NCBI GenBank assembly: GCA_029862045.1
Contig: JAOTYE010000007.1
Coordinates: 62,001-126,000, forward strand
Length of the DNA stretch: 64,000 nucleotides
Direction of reading: 5' to 3'
DNA from: Gammaproteobacteria bacterium
GTDB lineage: Bacteria > Pseudomonadota > Gammaproteobacteria > Steroidobacterales > Woeseiaceae
Part shown: piece after piece, positions 27,030 to 35,146 of the stretch
How the letters are laid out: each line of letters opens with the position of its first letter
Numbering within the stretch: the stretch's first letter is position 1
The notes under the pieces: generated by a model
Told to the model about the DNA's origin: nothing
What the model saw: the letters and a program-made list of their open reading frames with translations, nothing else
Database searches by the model: none
Position numbers and translations under genes: made by a program

Positions 27030-27551
27030 ATGTCACCTTACAAAATACTCGTTGTGTCACTCTCTTTTGCCCTGCTGGCAGGCTGCGCGTCGCAGGATAT
27101 CCCGGATCCCGATCGGGACGATTCGGTCTACGGTAGCGAAGACGGCGCGAATACCGACGGCATGGGCGGCAGCGGCCTCGGCGATGGTGAAGCCATCGAC
27201 TACGATCCGACGGGCGGGGAACTCACCAACATCATCTATTTCGAATTTGATTCCTCGGAATTGCGACCCGATGACGCCGATGTCGTTGCCAGGCACGCGA
27301 TGCAACTCGCGAATAGCTCGCACCTGAGTGTTCGACTGGAAGGCCATGCTGATGAGCGCGGTTCTCGCGAATACAACATTGGTCTCGGCGAGCGTCGTTC
27401 GCAAACCGTGCGCCGCTTGCTGTTGATCCAGGGTGCGTCGGCGTCGCAGATCTCGACTGTGAGTTTCGGCGAAGAGCGCCCGGCGGCGATGGGTAGCGAT
27501 GAAGACTCGTGGGCGCAGAATCGCCGCGTCGAAATCAAGTACACGAATTGA
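27030..27551 (+). CDS. pal: Peptidoglycan-associated lipoprotein Pal
   Basis: 173 residues. Lipobox LLAGC (Cys about residue 18) for outer-membrane anchoring, an acidic Gly-rich linker, then an OmpA-like domain with IIYFEFDSSELRPDDA, LEGHADERGSREYNIGLGERR and NRRVEIKY, which binds peptidoglycan. The ATG at 27030 follows CAAGGA. The 5' region is unusually AT-rich. The stop overlaps the cpoB TTG start (TTGA). Confidence 0.97.
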   Translation: MSPYKILVVSLSFALLAGCASQDIPDPDRDDSVYGSEDGANTDGMGGSGLGDGEAIDYDPTGGELTNIIYFEFDSSELRPDDADVVARHAMQLANSSHLSVRLEGHADERGSREYNIGLGERRSQTVRRLLLIQGASASQISTVSFGEERPAAMGSDEDSWAQNRRVEIKYTN

Positions 27552-28318
27552 AAATACGCAAGTCCATAGCGCTAACCCTCTCCGCGCTTGCAATGAGTGG
27601 CTGCACATTGCTGCAGCCACCGTCCGAGGACCCTGCGTTGATCAGAATAGACGAACTCGAGCGTCGTCTTGAGACTATTGAGCGGATCGTCGATAACCAG
27701 GGCCTCGCTCAATTGACGCAGCAGGTTGATACGCTTGAGCGTCGTGCCGACCAGTTGCAGGGCAATGCGGAGATGCTGCAACACGATGCCGAGAACACGG
27801 CTGACCGGCAACGGCAGTTGTACGCCGATCTTGATTCGCGAATTCAGGCGCTGGAGAGGCGTCTGCAGGGGCGCGGCAGCAGCGTGCTCGAGGGCGGTAC
27901 GTTGCCACCGGGGCAGCTGCCGGTCCCGGACGGGTCCGATCGTGACAATTATCAGGTCGCCTTCGAACTCCTCAAAGAGGAGCGCTACGAGCTGGCTGCG
28001 GCGTCGTTCAAGCAGTTCCTGGTCACGTTTCCGGACAGCGGGCTGGCTGACAACGCTCAATACTGGTTGGCCGAGTCCTACTACGCTTCCGACAAGTTTG
28101 AGCAGGCGCTGCGCGATTTCCAGGTCGTGATTGATGACTATCCACGCTCGAGAAAGGTGCCTGACGCGCTGCTCAAAATGGGCTACTGCAATTACAGCCT
28201 CAAGCAATGGGATGCCGCGCGTGTGACGTTGACACGTGTGCAGGCTGAATACCCCGAGACAACAGCTGCGAGGCTGGCCGGGCAGTATCTCAAGCGCATG
28301 GATTCGGAGGGCGTCTGA
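27548..28318 (+). CDS. cpoB: Cell division coordinator CpoB (YbgF), predicted lipoprotein form
   Basis: 256 residues. The signal MKIRKSIALTLSALAMSGC ends in a lipobox (MSGC, Cys19), whereas E. coli CpoB is a soluble periplasmic protein; lipidation here is a prediction. A coiled coil (about 30-105, IDELERRLETIERIVDNQ and following) mediates trimerisation, then three TPR-like repeats (YQVAFELLKEERYELAAASF, NAQYWLAESYYASDKFEQAL, ALLKMGYCNYSLKQWDAAR). It couples peptidoglycan synthesis to Tol-Pal constriction. TTG at 27548 overlaps the pal stop by four bases and gives the proper signal sequence. Confidence 0.9.
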   Translation: MKIRKSIALTLSALAMSGCTLLQPPSEDPALIRIDELERRLETIERIVDNQGLAQLTQQVDTLERRADQLQGNAEMLQHDAENTADRQRQLYADLDSRIQALERRLQGRGSSVLEGGTLPPGQLPVPDGSDRDNYQVAFELLKEERYELAAASFKQFLVTFPDSGLADNAQYWLAESYYASDKFEQALRDFQVVIDDYPRSRKVPDALLKMGYCNYSLKQWDAARVTLTRVQAEYPETTAARLAGQYLKRMDSEGV

Positions 28319-28343
28319 GGCCAAATCCGCTTGTCATTTGGCC
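28319..28343 (+). terminator. Hairpin after cpoB
   Basis: GGCCAAAT (28319-28326) and ATTTGGCC (28336-28343) are perfectly complementary with a nine-base loop, directly after the cpoB stop. There is no U tract, so it may slow or process the transcript rather than end it. It overlaps the -35 box of the tRNA promoter. Confidence 0.45.
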
Positions 28344-28358
28344 GCGGTTCGGTATCAT
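28331..28358 (+). promoter_or_regulatory. Promoter of the tRNA-Lys gene
   Basis: TTGTCA (28331-28336), 16-base spacer and TATCAT (28353-28358), each 5/6 to consensus. It precedes the tRNA by 39 bases, a usual 5'-leader length. Confidence 0.6.
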
Positions 28359-28397
28359 GCCGCCGGCATTCCAGTGGCGGCCTGCCACAGACCCTGC

Positions 28398-28472
28398 GGG
28401 GCGTTAGCTCAGAGGTAGAGCATTCGGCTTTTAACCGACTGGTCGTAGGTTCGATCCCTACACGCCCCACCA
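28398..28472 (+). tRNA. tRNA-Lys (anticodon TTT)
   Basis: 75 bases including an encoded CCA. Acceptor stem GGGGCGT/ACGCCCC, D arm GCTC-AGAGGTA-GAGC, anticodon loop CTTTTAA with anticodon TTT, variable region TGGTC, T arm GTAGG-TTCGATC-CCTAC, discriminator A. One outer anticodon-stem pair is mismatched (T-C). The D loop is one base shorter than in E. coli tRNA-Lys. The last 25 bases are repeated 50 bases downstream. Confidence 0.95.
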
Positions 28473-28497
28473 TTTACTTCGCAACCTCGTTTGATCG

Positions 28498-28522
28498 GGT
28501 TCGATCCCTACACGCCCCACCA
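28498..28522 (+). repeat. Duplicated 3' end of tRNA-Lys
   Basis: An exact 25-base copy of the tRNA 3' end (tRNA bases 28448-28472: T arm, acceptor 3' strand and CCA) begins exactly 50 bases downstream. The rest of a second tRNA is absent; the 25 bases between the copies are unrelated. Possible origins are deletion within a tandem tRNA pair or an attachment-site scar left by an integrated element. Confidence 0.85.
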
Positions 28523-28533
28523 CTTCTCGGGTC

Positions 28534-28553
28534 GAAATATATTTCAAATGAAA
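28534..28553. promoter_or_regulatory. Candidate operator upstream of thrA
   Basis: GAAATATATTTC (28534-28545) is a perfect 12-base palindrome, and the overlapping TTTCAAATGAAA (28542-28553) is a second one. They lie 60-79 bases before the thrA start. No regulator is identified; no threonine/isoleucine-rich leader peptide is visible. Confidence 0.3.
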
Positions 28554-28612
28554 CAGGCGACGGCACAAAAATCAGCCGCTATCATGCACCGTTTTGCGCT
28601 TGGGGCGCTTCG

Positions 28613-31087
28613 TTGAAGAGTCGTTGGAAAATTCACAAGTTTGGCGGCAGCAGCCTTGCGGATGCTGACTGCTTTCGTCGTGTGGCGGGACTGTTGCTGG
28701 ACTACCCGGATTCTCGCATGGGAGTCGTGGTATCGGCCATGCGTGGCATGACGGATGCCTTGCTGCACCTTGCGATACTCGCAGAGCGTGACGATGATGC
28801 GTTCAACGACGAATTACATGCGATCGGCGAGCGGTATTCGGCGGCTGCGAGAGCGCTGCTCAAGGGTGACCGGCTGGTCGAAGTCCTCGACAGCTGGAGC
28901 CAGGACGCCACTGACATCAAAGATGTCCTCAAGGCCATCGCGCTGGTCAAGTCAGCCCCGCAACGCAGCCGCGATGTTGTTGCCGGTTATGGCGAGATCT
29001 GGTCAGCTCGATTGCTGGCGGGCCGCCTTGGTCAGGAATCGAGCGAGCGTGGCGGCACATGGATAGATGCCCGGGAGATTTTGACGGTCAGCCAGACCGA
29101 GCTTGGTCCAACTGTGCAGTGGCAAGCCTCACAAGCCAAATTTGACCGGCAAGTGCCGCAGGCCTTTAGCGGTATAGCGGTCATCACAGGGTTTATTGCG
29201 GCTGATGAGGAGGGCCTGCAAACGACTCTCGGTCGCAACGGCAGTGATTACTCGGCCGCTATCTTTGCGGCACTTAGCGATGCGGCCGAATTGAGTATCT
29301 GGTCCGATGTCGACGGCGTCATGAGCGCAGATCCGAATCGCGTTCCTGAGGCGCGTGTCATCGAGCAACTGACATACAACGAAGCTATGGAACTCGCGTA
29401 CTTCGGCGCCAGGGTCATTCACCCGCAGACGCTCGGCCCGGTGATCGAAAACGACATACCGGTCGTCATCCGCAACAGCTTCAATCCGTCTCATTCTGGC
29501 AGTCGTATCGAAGCGGCTCCGGCGACGGCCGACAACATCAAGGGAATTACCGCTATCAGCGGCATGGCGCTCGTCAATCTCGAGGGTTCGGGCATGATCG
29601 GCGTACCGGGCACGGCCGATCGGCTGTTTGCCGCGTTGAAGAACGCTGGTGTGTCTGTCACTTTGATATCACAGGCCAGTTCCGAGCACTCGATCTGTAT
29701 TGCTGTTCCGCAGGACGTTGCGCAACGCGCGAAGCAGGTTGTCAGTGAAGCTTTCGCCGACGAACTCGCAAGCGGCCAGATCCAGAGAGTCGACTTGACC
29801 GAGTCACAGAGCATCGTCGCGGTCGTGGGTGACGGCATGGCCGGTACGCCGGGCATTGCAGCACGGTTTTTCGGCACGCTGGGCCGCGCTGGCATCAACA
29901 TTCGGGCCATCGCGCAGGGATCTTCGGAGCGCAACATCTCGGCAGTTGTCGATTCAGACGAGTCGACCCGCGCACTGCGGGCGGCGCATTCCGGCTTCTA
30001 CCTGTCGTCAAAAACGATATCAATCGGTCTGATCGGCGCGGGCAACGTCGGCGCTACGTTGATTCTACAGCTCGAGAAACAAGCCAGGCGCCTGGCCGAA
30101 ATATTCAACCTGGATCTGCGTGTTCGGGGGATCGCGCGTTCGAAATCCATGCTGCTCGGGGATCGTCGTATCGACCTTGCTCACTGGCAACATGAGTATG
30201 AGCAATCGTCAGTAGATCTCGACCTCGAGGCATTCGAGCGGCACGTCAACCCCGATCATCTGCCGCACGCCGTCATCATCGACTGCACGGCGGAAGAATC
30301 GGTTGCGGCTCGATACGCAGATTGGCTGCAGCGGGGAATTCACGTGATTACCCCAAACAAGAAGGCGGGCAGCGGCCCGATCGCAGACTACGAGGTCGTG
30401 CAGGCCAACGGCAAACATGGCAGTTCGCATTTCTTTTATGAGACCACGGTTGGCGCGGCGTTACCGATTATCTCGACGCTGCAGGACCTGATCGACACCG
30501 GTGATGAGATCCATTCGGTGCAGGGAATCTTCTCCGGCACACTCGCGTACCTTTTTAACGTTTACGATGGTAAGACGCCGTTCTCGGCGATTGTACGGGA
30601 AGCGCGAGACAGCGGTTACACTGAACCTGATCCGCGCGATGACCTCTCCGGCATGGACGTTGCCAGAAAACTGACGATTCTGGCGCGCGAGATTGGGCAC
30701 AAGACCGAGCTCGGTGACTTTCCGGTGCAGAATCTGGTTCCTGAATCGCTGCGACGTTGCAGTATCGATGAGTTCCTGGGGCAGCTTGCCGAACATGATG
30801 ACGAGATGAAGGTGATGTACGAGGAAGCAGAAGCCACCGGCAAGAAATTGCGTTACGTCGGTCGGTTGAATGCGGCGGGCGAAGCCGCCGTTGGTCTCGA
30901 GTCGGTCGATGCAGATCATCCATTCAGCAACATCAATCTGACCGACAACATCGTGCAATTTGAAACAGATCGTTACTCGTCCAATCCGCTCGTTGTGCAA
31001 GGACCTGGCGCAGGGCCCGAGGTGACTGCCGGTGGTGTCTTCAGCGACCTGCTACGACTCGCCAAGTACCTGAACGAGGGCGACTGA
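28613..31087 (+). CDS. thrA: Bifunctional aspartokinase / homoserine dehydrogenase
   Basis: 824 residues, close to E. coli ThrA (820). The aspartokinase domain begins at once (KIHKFGGSSLADADCFRRVA, residues about 5-290), followed by ACT regulatory domains (about 310-450, GMALVNLEGSGMIGVPGTADRLF), then homoserine dehydrogenase (about 460-824, IGLIGAGNVGATLILQL for NAD(P), TPNKKAGSG, GIFSGTLAYLFN). It catalyses the first and third steps from aspartate to threonine/methionine. The TTG at 28613 is the only suitable start; the frame is open further upstream but runs through the tRNA. thrB starts one base after its stop. Confidence 0.96.
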   Translation: MKSRWKIHKFGGSSLADADCFRRVAGLLLDYPDSRMGVVVSAMRGMTDALLHLAILAERDDDAFNDELHAIGERYSAAARALLKGDRLVEVLDSWSQDATDIKDVLKAIALVKSAPQRSRDVVAGYGEIWSARLLAGRLGQESSERGGTWIDAREILTVSQTELGPTVQWQASQAKFDRQVPQAFSGIAVITGFIAADEEGLQTTLGRNGSDYSAAIFAALSDAAELSIWSDVDGVMSADPNRVPEARVIEQLTYNEAMELAYFGARVIHPQTLGPVIENDIPVVIRNSFNPSHSGSRIEAAPATADNIKGITAISGMALVNLEGSGMIGVPGTADRLFAALKNAGVSVTLISQASSEHSICIAVPQDVAQRAKQVVSEAFADELASGQIQRVDLTESQSIVAVVGDGMAGTPGIAARFFGTLGRAGINIRAIAQGSSERNISAVVDSDESTRALRAAHSGFYLSSKTISIGLIGAGNVGATLILQLEKQARRLAEIFNLDLRVRGIARSKSMLLGDRRIDLAHWQHEYEQSSVDLDLEAFERHVNPDHLPHAVIIDCTAEESVAARYADWLQRGIHVITPNKKAGSGPIADYEVVQANGKHGSSHFFYETTVGAALPIISTLQDLIDTGDEIHSVQGIFSGTLAYLFNVYDGKTPFSAIVREARDSGYTEPDPRDDLSGMDVARKLTILAREIGHKTELGDFPVQNLVPESLRRCSIDEFLGQLAEHDDEMKVMYEEAEATGKKLRYVGRLNAAGEAAVGLESVDADHPFSNINLTDNIVQFETDRYSSNPLVVQGPGAGPEVTAGGVFSDLLRLAKYLNEGD

Positions 31088-31088
31088 T

Positions 31089-32030
31089 ATGGGCGACAAA
31101 GTTACCGCTTTTGCACCGGCTTCCATCGGCAATGTTGGCGTTGGATTCGACATGCTTGGTCTTGCACTCGCAGGGGTTGGTGACCGCGTTTCGGCGCGCA
31201 AAACAGACGCGCCCGGAATTTCTGTAGCTGATGTTCGCGGACTTGATGGCGAGCCGCATCCGTACTTGTCGACTGATCCGGACCACAATACGGCGTCAAT
31301 TGCCGCGCAGGCACTGTGGAATGATTATGGTGATCGCCACGGGGTCGAGCTGAAAGTCTACAAGGGCGTCCCGCTGCAATCCGGCATGGGAAGTTCAGCT
31401 GCATCAGCCGTTGCTGCTGCGGTCGCTGCTAATCAACTGCTCAGAACGCCGCTGCCGACGGCAAGCTTGTTGCCTTACGCGCTGGCCGGCGAGAAATTTG
31501 CCAGTGGTGGATTGCATGCGGACAATGTTGCACCCAGCCTGATGGGGGGGATGGTCTTTTGCCCACAGGTATTGCTGCCGGAGATGGTCAGATTGCCGGT
31601 ACCCAACGGTGTCAGCGCCGTTCTTTTGCATCCTGAGTTGCAGGTCAATACGGCGCATGCGCGACGCAGTCTCGCAAGGGGCTATTCGATGGAGCAGTGG
31701 CTTGAGCAACAGGCGTACTTCGGCGGGTTTGTCGCCGCATGTGCCTCAAGTGATATTCAGTTGATCAGTAAAACGCTGAAGGACGTGATCATCGAACCGC
31801 AGCGGTCGGCTGCCGTACCCTGTTTCGAGGCGGTCAAAGAAGCGGCGGAACGCGGCGGTGCGCTCGGCGTCAGCCTGTCCGGCAGTGGCCCGAGCATCTT
31901 CGCACTATGCAAAGACAATGTGGCGAGCAATCTCGCTGTTGCGATGGAACAGGCGTGTCGCGGTGTGGGCATCGAGTGCCAGTCGTGGGTGAGCCCAATG
32001 GATGCACCGGGCGCACACGTGGAGAACTGA
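31089..32030 (+). CDS. thrB: Homoserine kinase
   Basis: 313 residues, GHMP kinase family. The N-terminal VTAFAPASIGNVGVGFDMLG and the ATP loop PLQSGMGSSAASAVAAAVA are the family motifs; the C-terminal VSLSGSGPSIFALC is the third GHMP motif. It phosphorylates homoserine with ATP. One base follows the thrA stop and thrC begins two bases after its own stop, so the three genes form a tight operon. Confidence 0.96.
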   Translation: MGDKVTAFAPASIGNVGVGFDMLGLALAGVGDRVSARKTDAPGISVADVRGLDGEPHPYLSTDPDHNTASIAAQALWNDYGDRHGVELKVYKGVPLQSGMGSSAASAVAAAVAANQLLRTPLPTASLLPYALAGEKFASGGLHADNVAPSLMGGMVFCPQVLLPEMVRLPVPNGVSAVLLHPELQVNTAHARRSLARGYSMEQWLEQQAYFGGFVAACASSDIQLISKTLKDVIIEPQRSAAVPCFEAVKEAAERGGALGVSLSGSGPSIFALCKDNVASNLAVAMEQACRGVGIECQSWVSPMDAPGAHVEN

Positions 32031-32032
32031 CA

Positions 32033-33340
32033 ATGCAATTTGTCAGCACGCGTGGGGATACACCGGTCAGCCTCGATGAAGCGTTGCTGAATGGCATCGC
32101 AGGCGATGGGGGACTTTACGTGCCGGTCGAACTGCCGTCGTTTTCGGTTGCTGAATTCGACGCTGCGCGAACCATTCCAGAGGTCGCCGCAGTACTGTTG
32201 CGACCTTTCTTCTCGGGCTCGTCGCTGATTGGCGAACTCGATCAAATCCTCGCTGAGACTTTCAGTTTCCCCATTCCACTGACGCCGTTGCCGACGAACA
32301 ATGGCAGTGCCGCGTTACTTGAGCTCTATCACGGGCCTACGGCGGCGTTCAAAGACATCGGTGCCGGATTCCTGGCAGCGTGCCTGACGCGTCTCGAGGG
32401 CGATGCAGCCGCGCCGCTGACGATACTCGTCGCGACCTCCGGAGACACGGGAGGAGCCGTCGCAGCGGCTTTTAATCAACGCCCAGGCATGCGTGTTGTT
32501 GTTCTGTTTCCCGATGGCCGCGTTTCGGCACGACAAGCGCATCAACTGACGTGCTGGAGCGACAACGTACTCTCAATAGCGGTACAGGGTGCGTTCGACG
32601 ACTGTCAGGCGCTCGTCAAATCCGTGTTGGCCGACGCAACGCTAGCGTCAAAATATCGATTCAGTTCAGCCAATAGCATCAACATTGGCAGGTTATTGCC
32701 GCAGAGCACATATTACGCAGATGCGAGCCTGCGTCATCATGCTGAAACCGGTAACAAACCGGGCTTCGTGATCCCAACCGGCAACCTGGGCAATGCGCTG
32801 GCATGTATCATGGCGCGGGAAATGGGCTTACCCATCGGACCGATATTGCTGGCAACCAATTCGAACAGAACGATTCCGGAGTATTTTGAGACGCTCAAGT
32901 GGATTCCTCGTGCGAGTGTTCAGACGCTGGCATCTGCGATGGACGTAGGCGATCCCAGCAACATGGAGCGGCTGCGCAGCATGCTCGGAGAAGCCGACGT
33001 GCTGCGCGAGTGTCTCGGCGTGTTGTCAGTTGACGATGAGCAGATCGAATCGGAGATCCAGAACGACTATGTAGAATTCGGTTTTGCGACTTGCCCGCAC
33101 ACGGCGACGGCGACTTACGCGTGGCGCCAGTTGGACGCCGACGTGCGCGAGCAGAATGACTGGATTCTCGTAGCTACTGCACACCCGGCAAAATTCGAGA
33201 CCATTGTCGAGCCGTTGATCGGTAGCGCTGTGCCGCTGCCCGAGGAGCTTTCGGCAATCCTGTCCCGGCCGAGCCGATCGGTGTCGATCCATGCGAATCT
33301 CGATGCGCTCGCGAACGCGATGGCGGAGCATTTTGGCTGA
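32033..33340 (+). CDS. thrC: Threonine synthase
   Basis: 435 residues. MQFVSTRGDTPVSLDEALLNGIAGDGGLYVP is the characteristic N-terminus, and HGPTAAFKDIGAGF holds the PLP-binding Lys. VATSGDTGGAVAAAF binds the cofactor phosphate. It converts O-phosphohomoserine to threonine. GGAG precedes the ATG. The stop overlaps the start of the next gene (TGATG). Confidence 0.96.
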   Translation: MQFVSTRGDTPVSLDEALLNGIAGDGGLYVPVELPSFSVAEFDAARTIPEVAAVLLRPFFSGSSLIGELDQILAETFSFPIPLTPLPTNNGSAALLELYHGPTAAFKDIGAGFLAACLTRLEGDAAAPLTILVATSGDTGGAVAAAFNQRPGMRVVVLFPDGRVSARQAHQLTCWSDNVLSIAVQGAFDDCQALVKSVLADATLASKYRFSSANSINIGRLLPQSTYYADASLRHHAETGNKPGFVIPTGNLGNALACIMAREMGLPIGPILLATNSNRTIPEYFETLKWIPRASVQTLASAMDVGDPSNMERLRSMLGEADVLRECLGVLSVDDEQIESEIQNDYVEFGFATCPHTATATYAWRQLDADVREQNDWILVATAHPAKFETIVEPLIGSAVPLPEELSAILSRPSRSVSIHANLDALANAMAEHFG

Positions 33341-33909
33341 TGGCAGATTTGATTTCAGTTGAGCAGGCCCGATGGATGCTACCGCTTCTTCTTGTGGCGC
33401 TGCTTTTCGTCGTCTGGTACGTGGTGCGTATTCGCCGGGGCGGCAATCGCCTGAAAAAAGTCCTGACAGAGATTGGTCACGAACGCATAGACGCCTTGTT
33501 GATTCCGAATGGCGATGAAGGCGAGATCCAGATCGATCATTTGATCCTGACATCGCGGGGTTTGTTGATCATCGATATCAAGGAAGCCGTTGGCACGGTT
33601 TTCGGCAGTGACAAGATGCAAGAGTGGGCGGTTATCAGCAAGGACCGTCGCTACACGTTTCCCAATCCTCAGGCGGCGCTGTACGATCGTATTGCGGCAG
33701 TGCGACACATTGTCCGCCAGGTGCCGGTTGCCGGGAGAATTTTGTTTCTCGATGGGGCCGAATTCACCAAAGGCGTGCCGAGCCTCGTCAGCAACCTTGA
33801 CGAACTGCTCGAAGAGTTCGGTGAACAGGATAAAGATGTGGCCAAGGTTAAGGTCGATGCCTTCAAGCCGCACTGGGACCTGATTCGCAAGGCAGATTTG
33901 AGCGCGTAG
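33340..33909 (+). CDS. NERD domain membrane protein
   Basis: 189 residues. One membrane helix (about 12-30, MLPLLLVALLFVVWYVV) followed by a NERD (nuclease-related) domain: IDHLILTSRGLLIIDIKEAVGTVFG, with the restriction-endonuclease-like Asp and D-x-K pattern, and the later WAVISKDRRYTFPNPQ. NERD proteins are assumed to act on DNA or RNA, but no activity is shown for this type. It overlaps the thrC stop, so it is probably translated with the thr operon, though a metabolic link is not evident. Confidence 0.8.
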   Translation: MADLISVEQARWMLPLLLVALLFVVWYVVRIRRGGNRLKKVLTEIGHERIDALLIPNGDEGEIQIDHLILTSRGLLIIDIKEAVGTVFGSDKMQEWAVISKDRRYTFPNPQAALYDRIAAVRHIVRQVPVAGRILFLDGAEFTKGVPSLVSNLDELLEEFGEQDKDVAKVKVDAFKPHWDLIRKADLSA

Positions 33910-33960
33910 AATCGTAAGATCGTAAATCGACGCAAGATATTGTTCGAGTCATTTAGTGTG

Positions 33961-34482
33961 ATGAAGTCCGCAATCGAAATTCGTGAGGCTGGCATTGACG
34001 ATGTCGAGGCAATTGCCGCTGTCGGTCACGCGTCATTTCAGAGGGCTTACGAGGAATGGTCCCATCCGGACGACCTGGTTGCGCATCTCGATGCTTTCTT
34101 CAGTGTTGACGCGATTCAGAAGGAAATGCGATTGCCGGGACACAGTTACCTGATCGCACTGCACGAAGGCGCTGCCGCGGGATTTGTGAAGATCCGCGAA
34201 AATACGCGTCCTGACGAAGTGCCGGCCACCAGGGCGCTGGAGCTGCACCAGGTATACGTCATGCCGGACCAGCAACGTAGCGGCGTAGGCGGTTTGTTGA
34301 TCGCAGCCGCGGCCAACTTTGCACGTGACAAAGCAGCTGATGGTATTTGGCTTACGGTTTGGGAAGATGCCTCCTGGGCCGTGAACTGCTACCGCAAGTA
34401 CGGCTTTGAAAAGGTCGGGACAACCGACTTTCAGCTTGGGCGGACCGTCTACAATGATTTGCTAATGTGGCGGCCCACCTGA
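33961..34482 (+). CDS. GNAT family N-acetyltransferase
   Basis: 173 residues. The acetyl-CoA motif is LELHQVYVMPDQQRSGVGGLLIAAA (Q-x-x-x-G-x-G around residue 105-112) and the closing motif is VNCYRKYGFEKVG. The substrate cannot be told; relatives act on small molecules or protein N-termini. The ATG at 33961 is preceded by a weak ribosome site; a GTG three bases earlier is an alternative. It ends ten bases before the CDGSH gene. Confidence 0.85.
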   Translation: MKSAIEIREAGIDDVEAIAAVGHASFQRAYEEWSHPDDLVAHLDAFFSVDAIQKEMRLPGHSYLIALHEGAAAGFVKIRENTRPDEVPATRALELHQVYVMPDQQRSGVGGLLIAAAANFARDKAADGIWLTVWEDASWAVNCYRKYGFEKVGTTDFQLGRTVYNDLLMWRPT

Positions 34483-34492
34483 AGGAAACGCA

Positions 34493-35146
34493 ATGGCGAA
34501 GCAAAAAGTATTCAAATACCCAGGTGAGCGCGCAACCGTTTCGTGGCATAGCCGACTCTGCATTCACATTGGTGAATGCGGACGTGCCAAAGGCGACTTG
34601 TTCGTCGGTGGGCGCCAGCCCTGGTGTCAACCGGACATGGCTGCAGACGACGACATCTACGATGTTGTGCTGCGCTGTCCAACCGGCGCATTAACGGTCG
34701 ATTACGAAGACGGTTCCCATGTCGAGATAGCGGATGCTGAGAATACGGTTCACGTTGCCTACAATGGTCCGCTGTTCGTCAAGGGGGATCTCGACATAGA
34801 CGGCGCACCGCAGAGCGCACCCGGTCTCAGATTTCGCGCAGCCCTGTGTCGTTGCGGCAAGTCCGCAAACAAGCCTTTTTGTGACAACTCACATGAGAAG
34901 GATGGTTTTCAGGACTACGGAGCAGTCGGTGAAGAAGGTGCTGAGGACGCAGCCAGGGGTGGAACGCTCGCGATCAAGCCGATCAAGAATGGCCCACTGA
35001 TGCTCAGTGGCAACGTAACCATCGCGGCCAGCAGCGGACGCGAATCCTGGCACGGCAGTAAAGTTGCTTTGTGTCGTTGTGGCGCATCGAACAACAAGCC
35101 GTTCTGTGATGGCCAGCACAAGCAGATTGGCTTCGAGAGCGACTAG
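34493..35146 (+). CDS. Triple iron-sulfur protein: mono-cluster ferredoxin-like plus two CDGSH domains
   Basis: 217 residues with three cluster modules. Residues about 1-80 match the divergent 4Fe-4S mono-cluster domain (SRLCIHIGECGRAKGDLF, WCQPD, VVLRCPTGAL). Two CDGSH zinc-finger-like [2Fe-2S] motifs follow: CRCGKSANKPFCDNSH near 120 and CRCGASNNKPFCDGQH near 200, each with three Cys and one His. Such proteins are thought to be redox or Fe-S sensors/transfer factors. It is cytoplasmic, with no signal. The stop shares CTAG with the convergent tatD stop. Confidence 0.85.
   Translation: MAKQKVFKYPGERATVSWHSRLCIHIGECGRAKGDLFVGGRQPWCQPDMAADDDIYDVVLRCPTGALTVDYEDGSHVEIADAENTVHVAYNGPLFVKGDLDIDGAPQSAPGLRFRAALCRCGKSANKPFCDNSHEKDGFQDYGAVGEEGAEDAARGGTLAIKPIKNGPLMLSGNVTIAASSGRESWHGSKVALCRCGASNNKPFCDGQHKQIGFESD

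Noticed and set aside
28331-28612. Longer thrA reading frame beginning upstream of the tRNA
   Set aside because: The frame is open but runs through the tRNA-Lys gene and its promoter; the aspartokinase domain begins at the TTG at 28613.
35143-35146. Frameshift joining CDGSH and TatD genes
   Set aside because: They are on opposite strands; the overlap is a shared palindromic stop.
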